From Planctomycetales bacterium (GTDB lineage: Bacteria; Planctomycetota; Planctomycetia; Pirellulales; Thermoguttaceae), in assembly GCA_007122045.1 (NCBI GenBank), contig SKJM01000810.1:1-6532 (forward strand): a stretch of DNA of 6,532 nucleotides. The letters are read 5' to 3'. The notes beneath the pieces were generated by a model. It was given only the letters and a program-made list of their open reading frames with translations. It did not search any database and was not told the DNA's origin. A program made the position numbers and the translations under genes. This document shows, in pieces, positions 1 through 5,027 of this stretch (its first letter is position 1; each line of letters begins with the position of its first letter).

Positions 1-42
1 GACCGCGACCGGCTCGATGCGTATTTCGCCACGCTGGGATAA
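1..42 (+). CDS. C-terminal end of an unidentified protein (partial)
   Basis: An open frame runs in from the left edge and ends at TAA (40-42), encoding DRDRLDAYFATLG. Only 13 residues are visible, so no family can be named. The amphipathic, charged composition is normal for a protein C-terminus, and the stop lies just before a clear intergenic repeat, which fits a real gene end. It could still be a chance frame. Confidence 0.4.
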   Translation, partial: DRDRLDAYFATLG

Positions 43-67
43 GGAACGGAGCGTACGGATTGCGCAG

Positions 68-159
68 GTTGGAGTTCACGCTTTCGCGTGTGTTGGACGG
101 GGGCGATGCAATTCCGGCCCCCCGCGAGGAGCCAGGCACGCTGAAGCGTGAACTCCAAC
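68..159. repeat. REP-like inverted repeat pair, copy 1
   Basis: Two 23-base arms face each other at 68-90 and 137-159 and match at 21 of 23 positions after reverse-complementing. Each arm begins (read inward) with GTTGGAGT and continues into a short self-complementary stem: CACGC-TTTC-GCGTG in the left arm, CACGCT-TC-AGCGTG in the right. A GGAG-type head followed by a small palindrome is the known layout of bacterial REP sequences moved by RAYT (TnpA-REP) enzymes, and a facing pair resembles a BIME. The pair lies just past the stop of the aldolase gene (176), so its transcript could also fold as a 3' structure. There is no U-tract to call it a terminator. Confidence 0.75.
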
Positions 160-175
160 GGGCCGGCCTGCCGCG

Positions 176-1144
176 CTACACGTCGCTGGTCAGCTTGTCG
201 TAGAAGGCGAGGTACTCGTCGCGCTGGTCGCCCCCCCGGGCGGCGATGGCGCTGCGGGGGTGCTCGTTCAGTTGGCCGGTGATGTTGTACTGCACGTGCG
301 GGCCCCACTCGACCTGCCGGCTCAGCGGCAGGAGGTGGTCCTGGAGCACCTTGTAGACGGGCCGGATGTGGAACTTCGGATTGCGCAGGAATCCGATGAG
401 CAGTTCCATGGGGCAGTTGCCGGCGCCGCGGCCGAGGCCGGCCATCGAGGCGTCGACCCGGTTCGCGCCGTGGATGATCGCTTCGATCGTGTTGGCGAAC
501 CCGAGCTGCTGGTTGTTGTGGGCGTGCATGCCCACTTCCTTGCCCTTCGGCTTCATGTACTCGAGGTATTTCTTCACCAGGATCTCGATCTGCTCGGCGT
601 ACATCGCGCCGAAGCTGTCGACCACGACCATGACGTCGACGGGCGACTCGGCCACGACCTCGAGCACCTGGTCGATCTCCTTCTCGGTGTTCGTCGAGAC
701 GGCCATCAGGTTGGCGGTCACCTCGTAGCCCTTTTCGGCCGCGTCGCAGATCATTTCGACGGCCTCGGACACCTGGTGGGCGTAGAAGGCCACGCGGATC
801 ATGTCGAGCACGCTCTGGTCCTTGGGCAGGACCTCGGTGGCCCAGTCGGATTTGCCTGCGTCGCACATGACGGTCAGTTTCAGCGACGTGGGGTTGTCGC
901 CCACGATGCGGCGGATGTCCTGCTCGTCGCAGTACTTCCAGGGGCCGAACTGGCCTCGGGGGAACAGCTTCCTGGAGTTCTTGTAGCCGATCTCCATGTA
1001 GTCGATTCCCGCCTCGACACACGCCTCGTACACGGCGCGGACGAAGCCGTCGTCGAACTGATGGTCGTTCACCAGGCCGCCGTCGCGGATTGTGCAGTCG
1101 AGTACTTTCAATTCGGGGCGATACGTAATCCAGGGGGCAGGCAC
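176..1144 (-). CDS. DRE-TIM metallolyase / HMGL-like aldolase-domain protein
   Basis: This 322-residue protein is a TIM-barrel aldolase of the HMG-CoA lyase / 4-hydroxy-2-oxovalerate aldolase superfamily, expected to be cytosolic and divalent-metal dependent. Visible motifs are DCTIRDGG at 16-23 (catalytic Arg20, metal-binding Asp21), DSFGA at 176-180, the metal-binding H207-A-H209 followed by NN, and GLGRGAGNCP at 237-246. The last is close to the DmpG-type loop. In DmpG/BphI a catalytic His lies four residues after the Arg; here that position is Leu24, and no acetaldehyde dehydrogenase partner is adjacent, so a true hydroxyoxovalerate aldolase is unlikely. The motif is nearer to the DCTLRDGG group of 'aldolase catalytic domain' proteins, whose substrate I do not know. 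The start is GTG (1142-1144), preceded by GAGG seven bases upstream; no in-frame ATG occurs before Met50. REP-like pairs lie on both sides of the gene. Confidence 0.9.
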   Translation of the reverse strand: MPAPWITYRPELKVLDCTIRDGGLVNDHQFDDGFVRAVYEACVEAGIDYMEIGYKNSRKLFPRGQFGPWKYCDEQDIRRIVGDNPTSLKLTVMCDAGKSDWATEVLPKDQSVLDMIRVAFYAHQVSEAVEMICDAAEKGYEVTANLMAVSTNTEKEIDQVLEVVAESPVDVMVVVDSFGAMYAEQIEILVKKYLEYMKPKGKEVGMHAHNNQQLGFANTIEAIIHGANRVDASMAGLGRGAGNCPMELLIGFLRNPKFHIRPVYKVLQDHLLPLSRQVEWGPHVQYNITGQLNEHPRSAIAARGGDQRDEYLAFYDKLTSDV

Positions 1145-1217
1145 GGACTTACCTCAGGGTCGGGTTCGGATGCGTCAACGAATGGTTCCATTCTGGTCGG
1201 GCGGGGGAAGGGGTGTC

Positions 1218-1301
1218 GTTGGAGTTCACGCTTCAGCGCGCCGGTTGGGCCATTTACCGGCCTCGCACGCTGAAGCGTGAACCCCAACGGCGAACTCCAA
1301 C
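1218..1301. repeat. REP-like inverted repeat pair, copy 2, plus a half-repeat remnant
   Basis: The arms at 1218-1240 and 1266-1288 match at 21 of 23 positions in inverted orientation and share the consensus of the 68-159 pair (head GTTGGAGT, then a CACGCT/AGCGTG stem). The left arm has one unpaired position in its stem (AGCGCG). A spacer of 25 bases separates the arms. Immediately after it, 1292-1301 (GAACTCCAAC) repeats only the head of an arm, which looks like a truncated extra copy. The element lies upstream of the aldolase start (1144). Confidence 0.75.
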
Positions 1302-1355
1302 AGGAAAATATACCACACGCGCGGCTGCCGTGCCGGCTGGGGGACGGCGGAACCG

Positions 1356-1463
1356 GGAACCGACTTGCAGCGAGTTGGAGTGCCGGCTTCAGCCGGTTTG
1401 AAAAGCCGCCTCAAGGCGGGACTCCAACAGGGCCAGTCGCCGGTTCAGCGGCAAGTCGGTTCC
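1356..1463. repeat. Nested inverted repeats: diverged REP-like pair inside a 13-bp inverted repeat
   Basis: The inner arms start with GTTGGAGT at 1374-1381 and end with ACTCCAAC at 1421-1428. Each arm carries its own palindrome, CCGGCT-TC-AGCCGG on the left and CCGCCT-TG-AGGCGG on the right. Head and geometry are those of the other two pairs, but the stem sequence is different and still paired. Outside lies a perfect 13-base inverted repeat, GGAACCGACTTGC at 1356-1368 and its complement at 1451-1463. The outer repeat may be an older element, or the ends of a MITE-like unit that carries the REP pair. Confidence 0.6.
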
Positions 1464-1524
1464 TGCGCCCATGCACGGCCGCGTGGCTGCCGGTGTGGCG
1501 GGCTCATCGCGCCCGAACGGTTCG

Positions 1525-1614
1525 TTACCCCTTCCGGTGCCGAATCTTCGACCGCATCCGGCGTTTCTTGCGGCCGATCTTCCGGCGGCCTTTTCCACTT
1601 TTCTTCGTTCCCAC
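1525..1614 (-). CDS. 29-residue highly basic protein
   Basis: A short minus-strand frame begins at GTG (1612-1614) and ends at TAA (1525-1527). Sixteen of its 29 residues are Lys or Arg, one is His and none are acidic. The core reads GKGRRKIGRKKRRMRSKIR and the N-terminus MGTKKS. A strong Shine-Dalgarno AGGGAG lies six bases before the GTG, and a promoter-like pair lies about 110 bases upstream. Composition and size resemble the tiny basic proteins that bind rRNA (bL34/bL36/Thx-like peptides, or the COX24/AURKAIP1 group), so a ribosome- or RNA-binding role is reasonable, but I cannot assign a family. No alternative ATG start exists upstream in frame. The regular K/R pattern with Gly, Ile and Met spacing, together with the ribosome binding site, argues against a chance frame. 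It stands alone, with no obvious operon partner. Confidence 0.7.
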   Translation of the reverse strand: MGTKKSGKGRRKIGRKKRRMRSKIRHRKG

Positions 1615-1725
1615 AAAATGCTCCCTTTGGGTTGAGGCTGGTCGGTTTGCGGACGGCACACGGCGTGTGCCTGCTACCTTGGTGCGCCCGGCTGCGACGG
1701 CGAACGGGGCAGCCGGAAAGCGTTA

Positions 1726-1754
1726 ACTATAGCTGCGCGTCGGCAAAGCCGCAA
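1726..1754 (-). promoter_or_regulatory. Possible sigma-70 promoter for the 29-residue protein gene
   Basis: Read on the minus strand, TTGCGG (1749-1754) is followed after exactly 17 bases by TATAGT (1726-1731). The -10 matches the consensus at five of six positions, the -35 only at three. Transcription would start near 1719, giving a leader of about 105 bases before the GTG at 1614. It is one of very few AT-rich patches in this stretch. Confidence 0.35.
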
Positions 1755-2063
1755 GGGGGCGGCGCGGCCGCCGAGCCCCTCGGCGGTGGCGTGGGGTTTC
1801 CGGGCCGTCTGTGCCCGGTCGCGGCCGGTCTCGTCGTCCAATTCGGCGCAAGGCCGGCCGCCGGAAGAATCGGCCAAGGAATCGCTTGGCGCGCCCTCTC
1901 GGTGGAGGCCTGGAAAACGGGGTGCGATTTTCCTGCTGGACAGTTTGGGAACGGGAAATTTTCTTTCGCCTTGCAGGAATGCCTTGCAAAGCTGGCATTT
2001 ACGGCAGTGCCAGCAGCGCAGGACGGCGGCCCATCGAACCCCCGGGGCCGGCCGGGGCGCCGG

Positions 2064-2102
2064 GCGGTTCATTTTTCTTGGCCGAAATTTTTCCTGAACC
2101 GC
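2064..2102. repeat. 8-bp inverted repeat with U-rich interior
   Basis: GCGGTTCA at 2064-2071 is perfectly complementary to TGAACCGC at 2095-2102, with a 23-base spacer. Inside, TTTC and GAAA around TTGGCC can extend the fold. It lies 137 bases before the RHH gene and could be a leader-RNA structure, an operator or a transcription-ending hairpin. Nothing in the sequence decides which. Confidence 0.45.
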
Positions 2103-2152
2103 ATTTTCCCTTGCACCCTGTCGCCCGGATCCTGCGTTTGCCTCGCTGGGGC

Positions 2153-2162
2153 TTTCTAGAAA
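2153..2162. promoter_or_regulatory. Palindrome TTTCTAGAAA, possible operator
   Basis: This is a perfect 10-base palindrome in an AT-rich patch 76 bases before the start of a ribbon-helix-helix protein gene. RHH regulators commonly bind short palindromes in their own promoters, so autoregulation is possible. Only one copy is seen and no promoter boxes around it are certain. Confidence 0.2.
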
Positions 2163-2222
2163 AATCACCTGAGCCGGCGCCACGGAGGTGCCCGGCAAAG
2201 CCCATCATCCCCCTTCCGAACT

Positions 2223-2229
2223 GGAGGAG
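2223..2229 (+). promoter_or_regulatory. Strong ribosome binding site that fixes the RHH gene start
   Basis: GGAGGAG ends nine bases before the ATG at 2239. This favours that ATG over the in-frame GTG at 2188, which would add 17 residues of unlikely N-terminal sequence. Confidence 0.7.
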
Positions 2230-2238
2230 TTTCGACCC

Positions 2239-2679
2239 ATGACAACGACCGAAGCTGAACAAGAAGTCCAGCGGCGTGCCGCGGCCCTGTACGAGTCCAA
2301 CCCCGACTGGGCCACCTTCTTCCGCAAGGTGCTGGGCGTGCGAGGGATCGTCCGCCGCTTGTACCGCAGCCGCGAGGCACTGGCGGCGTTCAAGACCACG
2401 GAGGCCTACGACGACATCCAGCGCATGCTGCGCGAGCTTCGCGCCAAGAAGGACGTGAAGGTCGACCCCGAGGAGGAACCCATCAGCGTCATCACCGTCC
2501 GCATTCCGAAGAGCCTCCACGACACCCTCCGCGAGGAGGCATACGACCACCGGACCAGCATGAACCGGTTATGCATCGCAAAACTCCTTCAACTGATCGA
2601 GGCCGCGGAGGCCGACGGGGACGGCCAGCCGGAAGATGGAGACGGCAAGCTGGAAGATGGAGGCGGAGTGGACCTGTAA
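2239..2679 (+). CDS. Ribbon-helix-helix (HicB/Arc-like) protein
   Basis: This 146-residue protein has a C-terminal half ribbon-helix-helix fold. The strand-like SVITVRIPKSLHDTLREEA (83-101) and the following helices to about residue 120 match HicB-antitoxin/Arc-type DNA-binding domains, with the usual basic strand followed by a proline. Residues 1-75 are helical and charged, have no family I recognise, and contain a WATFFRKVLGVRG stretch (24-36). The tail, 121-146, is acidic and repetitive: DGQPEDG then DGKLEDG, from a 21-base duplication. RHH proteins dimerise and bind operator DNA; a HicB-like antitoxin would normally pair with a HicA toxin, but no toxin gene is next to it, so a stand-alone regulator is more likely. 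The start at 2239 is set by GGAGGAG. The last 20 bases, including the stop, overlap the 3' end of rnpB on the other strand. Confidence 0.85.
   Translation: MTTTEAEQEVQRRAAALYESNPDWATFFRKVLGVRGIVRRLYRSREALAAFKTTEAYDDIQRMLRELRAKKDVKVDPEEEPISVITVRIPKSLHDTLREEAYDHRTSMNRLCIAKLLQLIEAAEADGDGQPEDGDGKLEDGGGVDL
2620..2661 (+). repeat. Two tandem 21-base units in the RHH gene tail
   Basis: The units at 2620-2640 and 2641-2661 match at 19 of 21 bases and encode DGQPEDG and DGKLEDG. A partial third start (GGCGG) follows. The second unit runs directly into the sequence that forms the closing stem of rnpB on the other strand. Confidence 0.75.
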
Positions 2680-3111
2680 GCCGGGTTCTGGTCCCGCCTT
2701 TGGCGGGTGACGGCCATTTATCTAGGACGCCGATTGCTCGGCGCCTCGAGCGATCTACCCGAGAGTCGGTCGCGGGCCGGACCAGCCCGCGCGACCGCCC
2801 GGCCGACGGGGGCGGCCGAGCGCGTCGTCTGCTCTCTGTTTGATCTTGCACCGGGTGGGGTTTACCTAGCCGGGCCGGTCACCCGGCCCGCTGGTGAGCT
2901 CTTACCTCACCGTTTCACCCTTACCGCCCGGACGGGGTCCGGGAGGCGGTTTGCTTTCTGTTGCACTTTCCCTGGCCTCACGGCCGGTGGGCGTTACCCA
3001 CCACCCTGTCCTCCGGTGCCCGGACTTTCCTCCCGCCAAGCCCTCGCAATGGGCCGGTATGTCGGCCCGTGGGGTCTCGGCCGGCGGCCGTCCGGTCCAC
3101 TCGCGGCCTCC
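2660..3111 (-). ncRNA. rnpB: RNase P RNA, bacterial class A
   Basis: This is the catalytic RNA that cuts the 5' leaders from precursor tRNAs together with the RnpA protein. Read on the minus strand it has the conserved 5' core GAGGAAAGTCCGGGC (3018-3032), which pairs across helix P4 with the 3' core AGAACCCGGCTTA (2677-2689). Between them lie the specificity-domain signatures GCAACAGAAAGCAAACCGCC, GGTAAGGGTGAAA and GGTAAGAGCTCACC, then CCACCCGG, TCGGGTAGA and a P18-like hairpin CGCCGA-GCAA-TCGGCG (2728-2743). Helix P1 closes it: GAGTGGACC near the 5' end pairs perfectly with GGTCCACTC (2666-2674), and GGAGG/CCTCC extends it, which gives the ends used here (uncertain by several bases). A P19-type hairpin CCCGCC-AAA-GGCGGG precedes the 3' core. 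The P16/P17 arm is long (66 bases between GAGAG and CTCTC). About 450 nt is somewhat longer than the E. coli RNA. No clear U-tailed terminator follows. Confidence 0.96.
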
Positions 3112-3118
3112 ATTGGCA

Positions 3119-3147
3119 AGTATATCGTCCCGCCGCGCCGGGGGAAG
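3119..3147 (-). promoter_or_regulatory. Promoter of rnpB
   Basis: On the minus strand, TATACT (3119-3124) ends seven bases before the predicted 5' end of the RNA at about 3111, the spacing expected for a -10 box. The -35 region (about 3142-3147, CTTCCC) is a poor match and overlaps a GC-rich inverted repeat, CCGGGGG/CCCCCGG (3138-3144 and 3153-3159). That repeat may be a binding site or an upstream element. Confidence 0.6.
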
Positions 3148-3183
3148 CGGAGCCCCCGGCCGGTCGAAAATCGGCCCCAGTTG

Positions 3184-3212
3184 TTGACCACAACGGGGGG
3201 AGAGATTAGACT
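3184..3212 (+). promoter_or_regulatory. Sigma-70-type promoter of the FHA-rsgA operon
   Basis: TTGACC (3184-3189, five of six consensus bases) and TAGACT (3207-3212, four of six) are separated by exactly 17 bases. Transcription would start near 3219, giving a leader of about 47 bases. It is back to back with the rnpB promoter within roughly 95 bases. Confidence 0.55.
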
Positions 3213-3265
3213 TAACCTATGTGGGCGTTACCGCGTCTTCCATTAACCTTGCAGGCGGAAAAGTC

Positions 3266-3745
3266 ATGTACGGAGAACTAGCACCTTTGGGTGGAGGCGA
3301 CTCGATCCCGCTGTTGAAGAAGAACTTGCTCGTCGGACGCCGTGAAAGCTGCGACGTGGTGTTGCGATTCTCCAACGTCTCGGCACATCATTGCCAACTG
3401 ACCGTCGTCGGCGGCTATTGGTACGTGCGCGACTTGCAGAGCCGCAACGGGGTGAAGGTCAACGGGATTCGGGTGAACGAGAAGCGTCTGGACCCCGGCG
3501 ACACCCTCTCGATCGCCCGGCACAACTATGAGATCGTCTATTCGCCGGCCGAACTGGGCGCCGTGGGGCCGCCGCCCCCCGACGAACCGGAAAGCGACAT
3601 CCTGGGCAAGTCGCTGCTGGAGCGGGCGGGCTTGGACGGCCGCCGCGCGGCCAAGATGCGCGTGAAAGACGATTACGACGAGCAGGTCAGCTACGACGTC
3701 AACGACGACTCGCCAGGCCGGCTGCGCCATCGCGACAGCCGCTGA
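3266..3745 (+). CDS. FHA-domain protein
   Basis: This 159-residue cytosolic protein is built around one forkhead-associated domain, which binds phosphothreonine peptides. The domain spans about residues 1-95 and keeps all key positions: Gly24-Arg25-Arg26, Ser39 and His42 (SxxH), Asn61-Gly62 and a second NG at 66-67. After a PPPP linker (102-105) comes a charged tail of about 50 residues (DDYDEQ, DVNDD, RLRHRDSR) without recognised motifs. ATG at 3266 is chosen because AGGCGGA lies seven bases before it and the FHA fold starts at once; the in-frame GTG at 3221 would fall at the predicted transcription start. It is separated from rsgA by seven bases, so the two are co-transcribed. The arrangement suggests a phosphorylation-read link to ribosome assembly, but no kinase is nearby and the partner is unknown. 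Confidence 0.92.
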   Translation: MYGELAPLGGGDSIPLLKKNLLVGRRESCDVVLRFSNVSAHHCQLTVVGGYWYVRDLQSRNGVKVNGIRVNEKRLDPGDTLSIARHNYEIVYSPAELGAVGPPPPDEPESDILGKSLLERAGLDGRRAAKMRVKDDYDEQVSYDVNDDSPGRLRHRDSR

Positions 3746-3752
3746 TCGCCTT

Positions 3753-4895
3753 ATGGCAAAGAAGCAGAAGATCCGGGCCGACTTCCGAAAAAACCGTGCC
3801 ATCCGCGCACGCCGGACCAACTGGACCCGCGGCTTCGAACAACACGGTTTCGAGGACGAAGCCCCCGCCCTCGGGGAGCGGGTCAGCGGCAAAGGCGAAC
3901 TGAGCCGGCGCCGGACGATCGTAGGCGATCCGGCCGACGACCACGAGCAGCCGGGCCTGGACGTGCAGCTCGACGTCGATCCGCAACGGTGCCACCCCGG
4001 GCGAGTGCTGGCCGTGAAGGGCCTCATCAGTTCCGTCGCCGACGAGCAGGGCGAGGTGTTCCGCTGTGCCACCCGCCGGCTGTTGAAAACCCTCGCCACC
4101 GATCAGCGGCACGTTGTGGTGGCCGGCGACCGGGTCATGTTCCGCCCGGTCGAGCATACGCATCCGAAGGAAGGAATCATCGAGCGGATCGAGCCGCGGC
4201 GAGGCTGCATCAGCCGGGCGAGCCGGGGGCGGCAGCACATTATCGTCAGCAATGTCGACCAGTTGCTCATCGTCACCAGCGCCGCCGAGCCGCGGTTGAA
4301 GCCCAACCTGATCGACCGGCTCCTGGTGGCGGGCGAGACGGCGGGCTTGCCGGCGATCGTTGCCATCAACAAGATCGATCTGTTCGATCCGGCCGACTTG
4401 CAGCCCCTCGTCGGGGTCTACAGCCAGATGGGCTACCAGGTGCTGCTGCTCAGCGCCAAGACCGGGTTCGGCCTCGAGCGGTTCCGGCGCATCCTGGCCG
4501 GCAAGGAAAGCGTGGTGGCCGGGCAAAGCGGTGTGGGAAAGTCGTCGCTGTTGAACGCCGTCGATCCTGTGCTGAGGCTTCGCGTCGAGGCGGTCAGTTC
4601 CGAGACGGAAAAGGGGCGCCACACGACCACCACCGCCGAGTTGTTGCCGCTGGCCTGTGGCGGTTGGGTGGTCGACACGCCGGGCATCCGGCAGTTCGAG
4701 CTCTGGGACGTGACGCCCGAAGAAGTGCCCGGCTTCTTCCGCGACCTCCGGCCCTACGTCAGTCTTTGCCGGTTCCCCGACTGCACGCACACCCACGAGG
4801 ACCCATGTGCCGTCAAGGACGCCGTGGCCGACGGCCGCATTGACGAACGCCGTTACGAGAGTTACTGCCACATCCTCAACGATGGTGGCTTATAA
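3753..4895 (+). CDS. rsgA: Small-subunit ribosome assembly GTPase RsgA
   Basis: RsgA (YjeQ) is a circularly permuted GTPase that tests the decoding site of the maturing 30S subunit and releases assembly factors after GTP hydrolysis. The permuted motif order is clear: G4 NKID (206-209), G5 SAKTG (234-238), G1 GQSGVGKSS (257-265), G2 GRHTTTT (288-294) and G3 DTPG (308-311). Before it lies an OB-fold region (about 83-150). After it lies the zinc knuckle Cys339-x4-Cys344-x-His346-x5-Cys352. The basic first 30 residues and a variable linker to about residue 80 resemble the N-terminal extension of the E. coli protein. At 380 residues it is slightly longer than E. coli RsgA (350). There is no strong ribosome binding site before the ATG, so translation is probably coupled to the FHA gene that ends seven bases upstream. 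Confidence 0.97.
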   Translation: MAKKQKIRADFRKNRAIRARRTNWTRGFEQHGFEDEAPALGERVSGKGELSRRRTIVGDPADDHEQPGLDVQLDVDPQRCHPGRVLAVKGLISSVADEQGEVFRCATRRLLKTLATDQRHVVVAGDRVMFRPVEHTHPKEGIIERIEPRRGCISRASRGRQHIIVSNVDQLLIVTSAAEPRLKPNLIDRLLVAGETAGLPAIVAINKIDLFDPADLQPLVGVYSQMGYQVLLLSAKTGFGLERFRRILAGKESVVAGQSGVGKSSLLNAVDPVLRLRVEAVSSETEKGRHTTTTAELLPLACGGWVVDTPGIRQFELWDVTPEEVPGFFRDLRPYVSLCRFPDCTHTHEDPCAVKDAVADGRIDERRYESYCHILNDGGL

Positions 4896-4958
4896 CCCCC
4901 ATAAAGCCGAGACCGCTGGCCGCGCCCCAAACCCGCAACCGCCCATAGCAACCGGGGC

Positions 4959-4987
4959 TGGCTACCCGGGCTCCGGCGCGGTATCAT
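4959..4987 (+). promoter_or_regulatory. Possible promoter of hflX
   Basis: TATCAT (4982-4987) is a five-of-six -10 match, with the weak TGGCTA (4959-4964) 17 bases upstream. Transcription would begin near 4994, about 34 bases before the GTG start. The inverted repeat CCGGG/CCCGG (4952-4956 and 4965-4969) overlaps the -35. The 132-base gap after rsgA allows a separate promoter, but read-through is equally possible. Confidence 0.3.
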
Positions 4988-5027
4988 ACCAATAGAGACC
5001 TCAAACCCCTGGAGAAAACCTTCCACC

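Larger units (their letters stand above)
1755..2238. other. Non-coding stretch with several inverted repeats, upstream of the RHH gene
   Basis: No convincing gene is present on either strand; the long open frames here are GC-driven and low in complexity. Structure that can be seen: a 7-bp hairpin GCTGGCA/TGCCAGC (1991-1997 and 2008-2014, loop of 10); an 8-bp inverted repeat GCGGTTCA/TGAACCGC (2064-2071 and 2095-2102) whose interior also pairs TTTC with GAAA; and the 10-base perfect palindrome TTTCTAGAAA (2153-2162). AT-rich patches at about 2070-2115 and 2150-2167 would suit a promoter for the + strand gene, but I find no well-spaced -35/-10 pair. Confidence 0.5.

Noticed and set aside
260..1273. 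Plus-strand frame of 337 codons opposite the aldolase
   Set aside because: It mirrors the codon structure of the aldolase on the other strand (Val/His/Leu/Asp-rich) and extends through a REP pair.
1365..2159. Plus-strand frame of 264 codons across the REP and intergenic region
   Set aside because: It runs through the inverted repeats and antisense to the 29-residue gene, has biased composition and shows no domain. It is best read as chance.
1674..2198. Minus-strand frame of 174 codons containing a CWHCRKCQLC cysteine cluster
   Set aside because: The cysteines come from one short stretch. The rest is Arg/Pro/Ala-rich low-complexity sequence typical of GC-driven chance frames, with no ribosome binding site and no family pattern.
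2239..2679. HicAB-type toxin-antitoxin pair
   Set aside because: Only the RHH half is present. The non-coding leader and rnpB lie on either side, with no HicA-like or other toxin frame.
2707..3246. Open frames within the rnpB region
   Set aside because: The region is fully explained by RNase P RNA with its conserved core and helices; no protein is plausible there.
4952..4969. CCGGG/CCCGG hairpin as an rsgA terminator
   Set aside because: The stem is 5 bp with an 8-base loop and no U-tract, so it is too weak to call.
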